From Streptomyces sp. CB00316 (GTDB lineage Bacteria > Actinomycetota > Actinomycetes > Streptomycetales > Streptomycetaceae): DNA of 64,000 nucleotides. Location of the stretch: positions 128,497-192,496 of the forward strand of contig NZ_LIXI01000011.1 of NCBI RefSeq assembly GCF_001905595.1, written 5' to 3'. The position numbers and the translations under genes were made by a program. The notes under the pieces are model-generated. The model saw nothing but the letters and a program-made list of their open reading frames with translations, had not been told where the DNA came from and searched no databases. Below, piece after piece: positions 18,017 to 25,028 of the stretch (within the stretch, counting starts at the first letter, position 1; every line of letters begins with the position of its first letter).

Positions 18017-19362
18017 CGGTCCGCTCCGTACCAGCCGGCCCGGGTGGACTCCATCGCCGCCTTACCGTTCCGGTCGGGTCGTACGCACAGGATCTGGTCG
18101 ACGCCCATGCGCCGCTCCTCGAACGCGAGGGCGCCGCCGACGAGATAGAGCCGCCAGACGCGCGCGGTCTCCTCCCCCACCAGCGCCGTGAACTCCCTCC
18201 AGCGCTCCTCCAGCGTCCGCCGCCAGGCATACACGGTCAGGACGTAGTGCTCGCGCAGGGCCTCCACATCCCGCACCTCGAGACCCGCTCCCTCCAGCAG
18301 CCCGACGGTCTCCCCGACCGGCCGCATGTGCATGTCCGGGGCGATGTACGACTCGATGAACGCGCCGCCGCCCGGGGCGTTGGCGCCCCGCGACATCTGC
18401 TGGACGAGCACCCGGCCCTGCGGGCGCAGGGAGTCGTGCAGGATCCGGGTGAAGGCGGGGTACTCGGCGTCCCCGACGTGCTCGCCCATCTCGATGGTGG
18501 AGACGGCGTCGTACGCCCCCCGGGTCTGCGGCCGCTCGGCGATGTCGCGGTAGTCGATGTTGAGGACCTCGACGAGCTCCTCCAGACCACGTGCCGTCAC
18601 CTGCCCCCGTACGTACGCGGCCTGTTCGGCGGCGAGCGTGACGGCGGTGACCCGGACGCCGTGGTGCTGGGCCGCGTGGAGGGTCAGGGAGCCCCAGCCG
18701 CAGCCGATGTCCAACAGGCGTGCGCCGGGCCGCAGTCCGAGCTTGCGGCAGATCAGCTCCAGCTTGTCGCGCTGGGCGTCGGCGGGGCCGTAGCCGGGAG
18801 CGTCGCTGGTCCAGTAGCCGCAGGAGTACGCCATGGTCTCGTCGAGGAGCAGCGCGTAGAAGGCGTTGGACAGGTCGTAGTGGTGGCTGATCGCCGCCCG
18901 GTCCCGGGCCGGGCTGTGCAGCGCCCCGCGCAGCCCGGCCCTGGCTGCCGGGACCGGCGGGCGGGGTCCTACGGCGCCGAGGCGCAGGGCGGTGCCCGCG
19001 GCTCTGAGACGGTCGGAGAGGGAGGGCGCGGGCGGGGTGAGGCCGCGTTCGTCCATCGCGCGGCGCATGGCGCGCAGCCCCTCGCCGAGGTCTTCGTCGA
19101 GGTCGATCTCCCCGGTGATGTACGCCTCCGCCAGGCCGAGTTCACCCGGCTCCCAGAGCAGGCGGCGCAGGGCGCGGCGGGAGCGCACATGGACCGTGGG
19201 GGTGTTCTCGGGGCCGGCCTCGCTGCCGTCCCACATCCGTACCCGGACCGGCAGTCCGCCGCCGAGCAGCCGCTCGGCCAGGGGTTCAAGCCGCTGTGCG
19301 GCGCCGGTGGGGGTGCGGCGGACGGGGGGCTTCGCGGGGGGCCTGGTGGCGGTGCTGGTCAC
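18013..19362 (-). CDS. cyclopropane-fatty-acyl-phospholipid synthase-like SAM methyltransferase (copy 2)
   Basis: 449 residues. The N-terminal CFA domain (residues about 30-130) contains a membrane-binding region, and the catalytic domain has HHYDLSNAFYALLLDETMAYSCGYW, SAM motif I LLDIGCGWGSLTLHAAQ, and MSRGANAPGGGAFIESYIAPD, which corresponds to the substrate-loop region of CFA synthases. Close paralogue of the adjacent gene at 19359-20747, but divergent enough to suggest a different reaction, for example methylation rather than ring closure of unsaturated acyl chains. It overlaps both neighbours by 4 bp (ATGA/GTGA-type), so it is translationally coupled. Confidence 0.85.
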   Translation of the reverse strand: MTSTATRPPAKPPVRRTPTGAAQRLEPLAERLLGGGLPVRVRMWDGSEAGPENTPTVHVRSRRALRRLLWEPGELGLAEAYITGEIDLDEDLGEGLRAMRRAMDERGLTPPAPSLSDRLRAAGTALRLGAVGPRPPVPAARAGLRGALHSPARDRAAISHHYDLSNAFYALLLDETMAYSCGYWTSDAPGYGPADAQRDKLELICRKLGLRPGARLLDIGCGWGSLTLHAAQHHGVRVTAVTLAAEQAAYVRGQVTARGLEELVEVLNIDYRDIAERPQTRGAYDAVSTIEMGEHVGDAEYPAFTRILHDSLRPQGRVLVQQMSRGANAPGGGAFIESYIAPDMHMRPVGETVGLLEGAGLEVRDVEALREHYVLTVYAWRRTLEERWREFTALVGEETARVWRLYLVGGALAFEERRMGVDQILCVRPDRNGKAAMESTRAGWYGADR

Positions 19363-20747
19363 GGGGACTCCTGGTGGGTCGGGCCGCCGGCCGGTACCCC
19401 GCCGGTCCGGTCGGCGGGGTCACGTGTCAGCAGCAGTTGCTGCACATCGAGGTAGCCGGAGCGGAAGCCGGCCTCCGAGTAGGCCAGGTAGAAGGTCCAC
19501 ATACGGCGGAACACGGCGTCGAAGCCGAGGGCGTCGACCTCGGCGGAGCGTTCGGTGAACCGTTCGCGCCAGAGGCGGAGCGTCTCGGCGTAGTGCGCGC
19601 CGTACCCCGTGCGCCGGGCGGTCCGCAGGCGGGTGTGCTCGGTGGTGACCCGTTCGATCGCCTCGGTGGAGGGCAGCAGCCCGCCCGGGAAGATGTACTT
19701 GTGGATCCAGGTGTACGTGGACCGGCTGGCGCGCAGCCGGTCGTCCGGCATGGTGATGGCCTGGAGGGCGACCCGGCCGCCGGGGGCGAGCAGCCGGTCC
19801 AGGGTCTGGAAGTAGACGGGCCAGAACTCCTCGCCGACCGCCTCGATCATCTCGACGCTGACGATGGCGTCGTACTCGCCGGTGACCTGCCGGTAGTCGC
19901 GGAGCCGGACCTCGACCCGATCCTCGGAGCCGGCCTCGCGGATGCGCGTACGGGCCAGCTCGCGCTGTTCGGCGGAGAGGGTGACGGTGGTGACGCGGGC
20001 GCCACGGGCGGCGGCCCGGATGGCGAGTTCGCCCCAGCCGGTGCCGATCTCCAGGAGCCGGGTCCCCTCGCGGACCCCGGCGGCGTCCAGCAGCCGGTCG
20101 ATCTTGCGGTGCTGGGCGGCGGGCAGCAGGGACTGCTCGGCGGGGAAGCCGCGGAAGACGGCGGAGGAGTAGGAGAGCGTCTCGTCCAGGAAGAGCGCGA
20201 AGAGGTCGTTGGAGAGGTCGTAGTGGTGGCTGACGTTCTCCCGCGAACCCTCGGGGGTGTTGAGCTGCGCCGCCGGCTTGCGCGACGCCCAGAGGGAGCG
20301 CAGCCGTTGGAGGGGGGCGGGGACGAGCTCGGCGGCGTTGTCGGCGAGGACGGTGAGGACGGCGACCAGGTCGGGGGCGTCCCACTCACCGGCCATGTAG
20401 GACTCGCCGAAGCCGATGAGCCCGCTCGCGCCGATCCGCCCGAAGAAGGCGTCGGGGTCGCGGATGTCCATGAGCGGCCCGCCGAGGCCGATGTCCTCCA
20501 CACCCGCGAGCCGGGCGCGCAGGGGGAGCTTCGCGAGCGCGCGGCGGACGATGCGTTCCGCGACGGCGGTCCTGGCGCGGGAGGCGCGGGGCCGGGTGAC
20601 GATGTCGGGCCAGCGCTCGGGGTCGGTGGCGGGGGGCCGCTGGTCCGCCCGGTCGGCCGGTCCGTAGTCGTGGCCCCTCTGCGCGGGGACGGGTGCTGCC
20701 GGGTCGGAGGTCGGGTCTGCCGGCAGCTGGTGGGTGGGCGCGGTCAC
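19359..20747 (-). CDS. cyclopropane-fatty-acyl-phospholipid synthase family (copy 1, UfaA1-like)
   Basis: 462 residues. The N-terminal CFA domain has a membrane-binding segment; the catalytic part shows NVSHHYDLSNDLFALFLDE, SAM motif I RLLEIGTGWGELAIRAA and the acidic-motif EMIEAVGEEFWPVYF. The EAVGEE.WP.YF pattern matches the family of mycobacterial UfaA1 (Rv0447c), located in the sigK locus of M. tuberculosis. The expected activity is SAM-dependent methylation or cyclopropanation of unsaturated phospholipid acyl chains at the membrane. It overlaps DUF1365 upstream and the paralogue downstream by 4 bp each. Confidence 0.88.
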   Translation of the reverse strand: MTAPTHQLPADPTSDPAAPVPAQRGHDYGPADRADQRPPATDPERWPDIVTRPRASRARTAVAERIVRRALAKLPLRARLAGVEDIGLGGPLMDIRDPDAFFGRIGASGLIGFGESYMAGEWDAPDLVAVLTVLADNAAELVPAPLQRLRSLWASRKPAAQLNTPEGSRENVSHHYDLSNDLFALFLDETLSYSSAVFRGFPAEQSLLPAAQHRKIDRLLDAAGVREGTRLLEIGTGWGELAIRAAARGARVTTVTLSAEQRELARTRIREAGSEDRVEVRLRDYRQVTGEYDAIVSVEMIEAVGEEFWPVYFQTLDRLLAPGGRVALQAITMPDDRLRASRSTYTWIHKYIFPGGLLPSTEAIERVTTEHTRLRTARRTGYGAHYAETLRLWRERFTERSAEVDALGFDAVFRRMWTFYLAYSEAGFRSGYLDVQQLLLTRDPADRTGGVPAGGPTHQESP

Positions 20748-21481
20748 TGCATGCCTTCCTGTGGGCGGTGCTGGGGACGGGGCTGCACGGGGAGGCCGCG
20801 CAGGTAGAGCCGGATGCCGTGCAGCCGGATGGCGAGGGAGACGGCGACGGTGGAGAAGGGGTGGCGCAGGGCGAGACGGGCCAGCGCCCGGGAGGTGGCC
20901 CGGCGGCGGGTGCCCCGTACGGTCGCGGTGAACGGGCGGCCGTCGTCACGCTCCAGATGGACGCTCAGGTCCAGCCGGTCGCCGGGCTCGGGCAGCCGCA
21001 TCCGGTACCCGCCGTCGACGGGGAAGAACGGCGAGACGTAGAACTCCTTGCCGGTCGTGGCCCGGTGCTCGCCGTCCGGGTGCAGCAGATAGCCATGCCG
21101 TTCGCCGTAGGTGTTGTGCACCTCGGCCACGACGCAGAGCGGGGAGCCGTCGGCGCGGCGGCACCAGTAGACGGTGAGCGGGTTGAAGACATGGCCGAGG
21201 ACCCGGGCCTGGGTGAGCATGGCGACGGTGCCGTCGGCGAGGTCCACACCACGGGCTTCCAGGAACCGGCTCAGCCCGGCCCGGATGGTGGGCGCGGTCC
21301 CGCCGAAGTGGTCCCGCGCCTCGAACCGGGCCAGCGGCCGCAGGGCGCGCGGCAGCCGGGGCGGGGCGTCCGGGTCGATGAGCCACAGGTAGGTCCGGTG
21401 CCGCAGCGCGTACCTGCGGGGCCGGGTCCGTACATGCGTCACGGTGCACGGGTACAGGGCACCTCCGGAGCCGCTCACCAT
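20744..21481 (-). CDS. DUF1365 protein
   Basis: 245 residues of DUF1365, beginning ALYPCTVTHVRTRPRRYALRHRTYLWLID and containing RVLGHVFNPLTVYWC, EVHNTYGERH and KEFYVSPFFPVDG, the family's conserved blocks. The biochemical function is not established, but DUF1365 genes almost always stand between an FAD-dependent oxidoreductase and a CFA-type methyltransferase, as here and in the mycobacterial sigK locus. The ATG at 21481 or the adjacent GTG at 21478 overlaps the stop of the oxidoreductase gene. Confidence 0.88.
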   Translation of the reverse strand: MVSGSGGALYPCTVTHVRTRPRRYALRHRTYLWLIDPDAPPRLPRALRPLARFEARDHFGGTAPTIRAGLSRFLEARGVDLADGTVAMLTQARVLGHVFNPLTVYWCRRADGSPLCVVAEVHNTYGERHGYLLHPDGEHRATTGKEFYVSPFFPVDGGYRMRLPEPGDRLDLSVHLERDDGRPFTATVRGTRRRATSRALARLALRHPFSTVAVSLAIRLHGIRLYLRGLPVQPRPQHRPQEGMQ

Positions 21482-22749
21482 TCCACCCCCAGCGCCGCGG
21501 CGGCCTCGGCCCCCGAACGGCAGCCGTCCTCGTGGAAGCCCCAGCCGTGGTACGCCCCCGCGTAGGCGGTGACGGGCCCGGAGAGAGCGGGCAGCCGGGC
21601 CTGGGCCGCGACGGATTCCGGGGTGTAGACGGGGTGTTCGTAGACCATGCGGGCCCGTACGGAATCGGGGTCGACGCGGTCGGAGCCGTTCAGCGTGACG
21701 ACGAAGGTCTCGGGCGCGTCGAGCCGCTGGAGCCGGTTCATGTCGTAGCTGACGGTGACCCGGTCGGCGTCGGCGGCGCAGGAGGGCATCAGGTAGTTCC
21801 AGGAGGCCCTGGCGCCCCGGCTGCGGGGCAGCAGCGTGGTGTCGGTGTGCAGGAGCGTCGGGTTGCGGGAGTAGGTGAAGGCGCCGAGCGTGGCGCGTTC
21901 GGCGCCGGTCGGGTCGGCCAGCAGCCGGAGCGCCTGGTCGGGGTGGGTGGCGATGACGACGGCGTCGTACGGCGTGGTCGTACCGTCCTCGGTGGTGAGG
22001 TCGATGCCCTCCGCGTGGCGGGTGATGGTGCGGACCGGGGTCGCGGTGTGGACGGCGGTGAGCTGCTTGACCACGCGCTCCACGTACGCGCGCGAGCCGC
22101 CGGTGACGGTCCGCCAGACCGGGGAGCCGCCGATGGTGAGCATGCCGTGATGGGCCAGGAAGGCGAAGAGATAGCGGGCCGGGTAGCGCAGGGCGGTGAC
22201 CGGGTCGCAGGACCAGACGGCGGAGACCATGGGGGTGAGGAAGTGGGCGTGGAAGTACGGGGAGAAGCGGCCGCGCCGGGCGAACTCCCCGAGCGTCATG
22301 TCGGTGGCCGGGCTCTCCGGCAGCTCCAGCAGCGCGCGGGCGGCACGGTGGAAACGGGTCACCTCGGCGAGCATCCGCAGGTAAGGGCCGCGGAAGACCG
22401 AGCGGGGCCGGGCGAAGAGTCCGGCGGGCCCGCGGGCGCCCGCGTACTCCAGGCCGCACCCTTCGCACCGTACGGACATCGACATCTCCGACTCCTGGGT
22501 GGCGACGCCCAGTTCGTCGAAGAGCCGCAACAGGTGGGGGTAGGTCCGCCGGTTGTGCACGATGAAGCCCGAGTCGACGCGGTGCACCCGGCCGTCGGAC
22601 GCCGCCAGCTCGTGCGTGTGGGCGTGGCCGCCGACGCGGTCGTCCGCCTCGTACAGCGTGACGTCGTGCGCCCTGCGCAGGACATGGGCGGCGGTCAGTC
22701 CCGCCACTCCGCTCCCCACCACGGCTGTCCGCCGCCGCTCCCCTGCCAT
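21475..22749 (-). CDS. FAD/NAD(P)-dependent oxidoreductase (amine-oxidase fold)
   Basis: 424 residues. The N-terminal Rossmann motif TAVVGSGVAGLTAAHVLRR and the following YEADDRVGGHAHTH bind FAD. The rest is of the flavin amine-oxidase/desaturase type, ending with GAYHGWGFHEDGCRSG, a C-terminal FAD-contact segment. It starts at the ATG at 22749 with GGAGGGAG 8 nt upstream. It is the first gene of the five-gene operon and lies 62 nt from the -10 of a SigK-type promoter. A role in acyl-chain oxidation, reduction or desaturation coupled to the CFA-like methyltransferases is inferred from context. Confidence 0.87.
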   Translation of the reverse strand: MAGERRRTAVVGSGVAGLTAAHVLRRAHDVTLYEADDRVGGHAHTHELAASDGRVHRVDSGFIVHNRRTYPHLLRLFDELGVATQESEMSMSVRCEGCGLEYAGARGPAGLFARPRSVFRGPYLRMLAEVTRFHRAARALLELPESPATDMTLGEFARRGRFSPYFHAHFLTPMVSAVWSCDPVTALRYPARYLFAFLAHHGMLTIGGSPVWRTVTGGSRAYVERVVKQLTAVHTATPVRTITRHAEGIDLTTEDGTTTPYDAVVIATHPDQALRLLADPTGAERATLGAFTYSRNPTLLHTDTTLLPRSRGARASWNYLMPSCAADADRVTVSYDMNRLQRLDAPETFVVTLNGSDRVDPDSVRARMVYEHPVYTPESVAAQARLPALSGPVTAYAGAYHGWGFHEDGCRSGAEAAAALGVEW

Positions 22750-22811
22750 CCCCGGCTCCCTCCGGTCCTCCTGCGCTGTTCGGAGCAGTACGGAGACGCT
22801 CCTCGGACTGC

Positions 22812-22839
22812 ATTCGTCGCAAGTGGCCGGAAGGATTGG
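22812..22839 (-). promoter_or_regulatory. SigK-type promoter for the lipid-modification operon
   Basis: On the minus strand CCAATCC (22839-22833), 16-nt spacer, CGAAT (22816-22812), 62 nt upstream of the FAD oxidoreductase start. Identical in both elements and spacing to the sigK promoter. Confidence 0.85.
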
Positions 22840-22883
22840 TCGATGATCGGAACTAATTCGATCGAGTGAATGCCCCCGCCGGA

Positions 22884-22911
22884 CCAATCCGCTGGGGGCC
22901 CCGCGCCGAAT
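22884..22911 (+). promoter_or_regulatory. SigK-type promoter, divergent, toward the fasciclin gene
   Basis: CCAATCC (22884-22890), 16-nt spacer, CGAAT (22907-22911). Back to back with the lipid-operon promoter, with 44 bp between the two -35 elements. The predicted transcription start near 22918-22919 coincides with a GTG codon opening a 172-residue frame; the fasciclin start is about 580 bp downstream. Confidence 0.82.
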
Positions 22912-22918
22912 CCCTTAC

Positions 22919-23437
22919 GTGAGAGCAGATCGGAACACTCCGCGGACGGACGGGGCCCTCGGGTCCCGGCGGTCCCGCCCGGCGCGCGCCACGTTCGCCG
23001 CGCCCGGCGGCCGGACCACCGGGCCCGGTGCCCGGTGCGCCGCCCCCTCGCCCTCCGCGCCCCACGTGCACCGGCCGGCGCCGGTCACCGCGGCGGGCGG
23101 GGCGGGCCGGCGACCCACCCCGTCGGCGGATCCGGTCTGCGGTGCGGTCGGCGGCGGCGCCGTCCGGACGGCCGGGGAGCCGTTCGTGCGGTGCGCCGCC
23201 ACCGGTCGGGGGCGCCGGACCGGCCGCAGGAGCGAGGCGGCTCCTGGTCGGACGACCGGCTCCGGCACCGGGTCCGTCTCCCGCGGCTGGGAGGCGGACC
23301 ACGGAACGGTCCACGGAACGGACCGTGGAACAGACCACGGAACGGACCGTGGACCGGACCGTGGAACGCCGGAAGCCAACCAGCACCCCCCGTTGCCGCC
23401 ACCACTTCCCCTCGCCCTCCCCACCCCCCGCCCCTGA
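22919..23437 (+). CDS. possible leaderless ORF with tetrapeptide repeats, low confidence
   Basis: A 172-residue frame begins with GTG 7 nt after the SigK-type -10 and so could be translated from a leaderless mRNA. The first 145 codons have about 90 percent G or C in third position in this frame, which favours coding, but the product is Arg/Pro/Gly/Ala/Thr-rich with no domain, no signal peptide and unusually high second-position G+C. A 72-bp repeat encodes a run of D-H-G-T / D-R-G-T units near residues 127-150, followed by a Pro-rich tail. It ends 52 bp before the fasciclin start. It may instead be a long structured 5' untranslated region. Confidence 0.35.
   Translation: MRADRNTPRTDGALGSRRSRPARATFAAPGGRTTGPGARCAAPSPSAPHVHRPAPVTAAGGAGRRPTPSADPVCGAVGGGAVRTAGEPFVRCAATGRGRRTGRRSEAAPGRTTGSGTGSVSRGWEADHGTVHGTDRGTDHGTDRGPDRGTPEANQHPPLPPPLPLALPTPRP
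23298..23369 (+). repeat. six tandem 12-bp repeats upstream of fasciclin gene
   Basis: Six consecutive 12-bp units of the form (A/T)CC(AC/GT)GGAACGG: 23298-23309, 23310-23321, 23322-23333, 23334-23345, 23346-23357 and 23358-23369. Units alternate between CCACGG and CCGTGG cores, which are reverse complements, so the array can also fold on itself. In the plus-strand frame it encodes G-T-D-R/H tetrapeptides. Confidence 0.85.
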
Positions 23438-23489
23438 GCAACGTTCATCTCCCTCCCCCGCTCAGCACCTTCGATCCAGGAGAACCACC

Positions 23490-24137
23490 ATGAACACCCT
23501 CCACTTCCGTCGCATCGCCGTCGCCGTGGCCACCGCGGCCGTGCTGCCGCTGGCTCTGACCGCCTGCTCCTCGGGCGACTCCTCCAAGGACTCGGCGGCG
23601 GGCTCGACCCCCAGCGCGGCCGCGTCCACGAGCGCCTCGGCCGATGACTCCATGCCCACGGACAAGCCGTTCGGTCCCGGGTGTGCTTCCGTGCCGCAGG
23701 GCGGTGCGGGCTCGTTCGACGGCATGGCGAAGGACCCGGTCGCGACGGCCGCTTCGAACAACCCGGAGCTGTCGACGCTGGTGGCCGCCGTGAAGCAGGC
23801 CGGTCTGGTGGACACCCTCAACAACGCCGAGAACATCACGGTGTTCGCCCCGACCGACGACGCCTTCGCCAAGATCCCGAAGGCCGACCTGGACGCGCTG
23901 CTGGCGGACAAGGCCGAGCTCACCAAGGTCCTCACCTACCACGTGGTGGGCGAGAAGCTGACACCGATGCAGCTGGAGAAGGGCTCGTTCGACACGCTGG
24001 AGAAGAGCAAGCTGACGACGGCCGGCTCGGGCACGGAGTACACCGTGAACGACGCCTCGAAGGTCGTCTGCGGCAACGTCCCGACCGCCAACGCGACGGT
24101 GTACATCGTCGACTCGGTCCTGATGCCCCCGAAGTAA
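23490..24137 (+). CDS. fasciclin-domain lipoprotein (MPT70/MPT83-like)
   Basis: 215 residues. A lipoprotein signal peptide ends in the lipobox LALTACSS (Cys about residue 26), followed by a Ser/Ala-rich linker and one fasciclin (FAS1) domain from about residue 75 to the end (NNPELSTLVAAVKQAGLVDTL, NITVFAPTDDAFAKIP, LTYHVVGEKLTP, ATVYIVDSVLMPP). It should be anchored on the outer face of the membrane and act in adhesion or surface interactions. The ATG at 23490 has AGGAGAA upstream. In mycobacteria the fasciclin proteins MPT70/MPT83 are the classic SigK targets; here a SigK-type promoter points toward this gene from 22884-22911. A hairpin terminator follows. Confidence 0.9.
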   Translation: MNTLHFRRIAVAVATAAVLPLALTACSSGDSSKDSAAGSTPSAAASTSASADDSMPTDKPFGPGCASVPQGGAGSFDGMAKDPVATAASNNPELSTLVAAVKQAGLVDTLNNAENITVFAPTDDAFAKIPKADLDALLADKAELTKVLTYHVVGEKLTPMQLEKGSFDTLEKSKLTTAGSGTEYTVNDASKVVCGNVPTANATVYIVDSVLMPPK

Positions 24138-24157
24138 CCGCAAGGGCGTGACGAAAA

Positions 24158-24191
24158 GGCGGTGGGCCGCAGGGGATCGCGGCCCACCGCC
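24158..24191. terminator. hairpin terminator after fasciclin gene
   Basis: Perfect 13-bp inverted repeat GGCGGTGGGCCGC / GCGGCCCACCGCC with an 8-nt loop, 20 bp after the stop. The next 240 bp to the SPW gene show nothing else that I can name. Confidence 0.8.
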
Positions 24192-24428
24192 CTTCGCCGT
24201 TCCCTTGCGGAGGCGGAGGCCGGGAGCCGGCGAGGCCACGGGCGACACGCAGATGGCGGTGCTGGACGGCGGGCGAGCCGAAGGACCTGCTCGCCCTCGC
24301 GGAACGTCTGAACAGCGAGGCCCCAGGGGTGCGCATAAGGAACAGATAAGAGCAAACTAGACGCATGGGTGCCTGGCGCACACTCCGCACGACGTCGGGG
24401 CCCGCAGGACCGAAGGGGACGAATTCTC

Positions 24429-24878
24429 ATGAGCAACGTCTCGGACTCCAGGAGTGGTGTCAGGGGTGACATGGCAGGACACCCCGACGCCTCCGAAATG
24501 AGCGCACGGTACGACAGGATGATGGGCGGCCGCGATGTGGCCCTGGTGGATGCGCCGGTGTTCCTCGTCGGCCTCTACTGCGCCGTCTCCCCCTGGGTGC
24601 TCCACTTCACGGCCAGCCAGCCCGCCCTGGTGACGCACAACCTGGTGATGGGTATCGCGATCGCCGTCCTGGCTCTCGGCTTCACCGCGATGCCGGAGCG
24701 GATGTACGGCCTGAGCTGGGCGATGTGCGCGATCGGTGCGTGGGTCATCGTGTCGGCCTGGGTGGTCGGGAGCAACCCGGACGCCGGAGTCGTGATCAAC
24801 AACATCATCGTCGGCGGACTGACGGTGCTGCTGGGCCTGGTCTGCGCCGGAGCCGCAACGAGAAACCGCCGCACCTGA
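24429..24878 (+). CDS. SPW-repeat membrane protein
   Basis: 149 residues. A polar N-terminus (ASEMSARYDRMMG) is followed by four hydrophobic helices. The SPW motif in YCAVSPWVLHF and a related SAWVVGSNP in the second repeat define the SPW-repeat family of small membrane proteins, found in actinobacteria and elsewhere. The function is unknown. The ATG at 24429 has AAGGGGA about 9 nt upstream. It has no operon partner. Confidence 0.8.
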   Translation: MSNVSDSRSGVRGDMAGHPDASEMSARYDRMMGGRDVALVDAPVFLVGLYCAVSPWVLHFTASQPALVTHNLVMGIAIAVLALGFTAMPERMYGLSWAMCAIGAWVIVSAWVVGSNPDAGVVINNIIVGGLTVLLGLVCAGAATRNRRT

Positions 24879-24900
24879 AAGCCCCCGCCGTCAGCACAAC

Positions 24901-24982
24901 AGCCCCGCCCCAGCCTCTCCGGCGCTTGAGGAGCGGGGCCCGGGGTGGAGGCCCGGTTTCGGGAAGGGGCGGGTAGGGGAAC
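24901..24982. repeat. Streptomyces-type interspersed intergenic palindrome
   Basis: GC-rich element with nested palindromic arms (GCCCCG...CGGGGC around CTCCGGCGCTTGAGGAG, then CCCGGGG...CCCGGTTTCGGG). Elements of this wording (CTCCGGCG.TTGAGGAG ... GGTTTCGGGAAGGGGCGG) are familiar from many intergenic regions of Streptomyces genomes. It lies between the SPW and helY genes, whose 3' ends converge, and may help termination. Confidence 0.65.
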
Positions 24983-25028
24983 AACCGCCGCAGGCGCCCA
25001 CACCCCCAACCGCTCCCACCCAACGGCG

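Noticed and set aside
23298..23369. The short direct repeats as a CRISPR array
   Set aside because: Units are 12 bp and contiguous, without spacers, and there are no cas genes.
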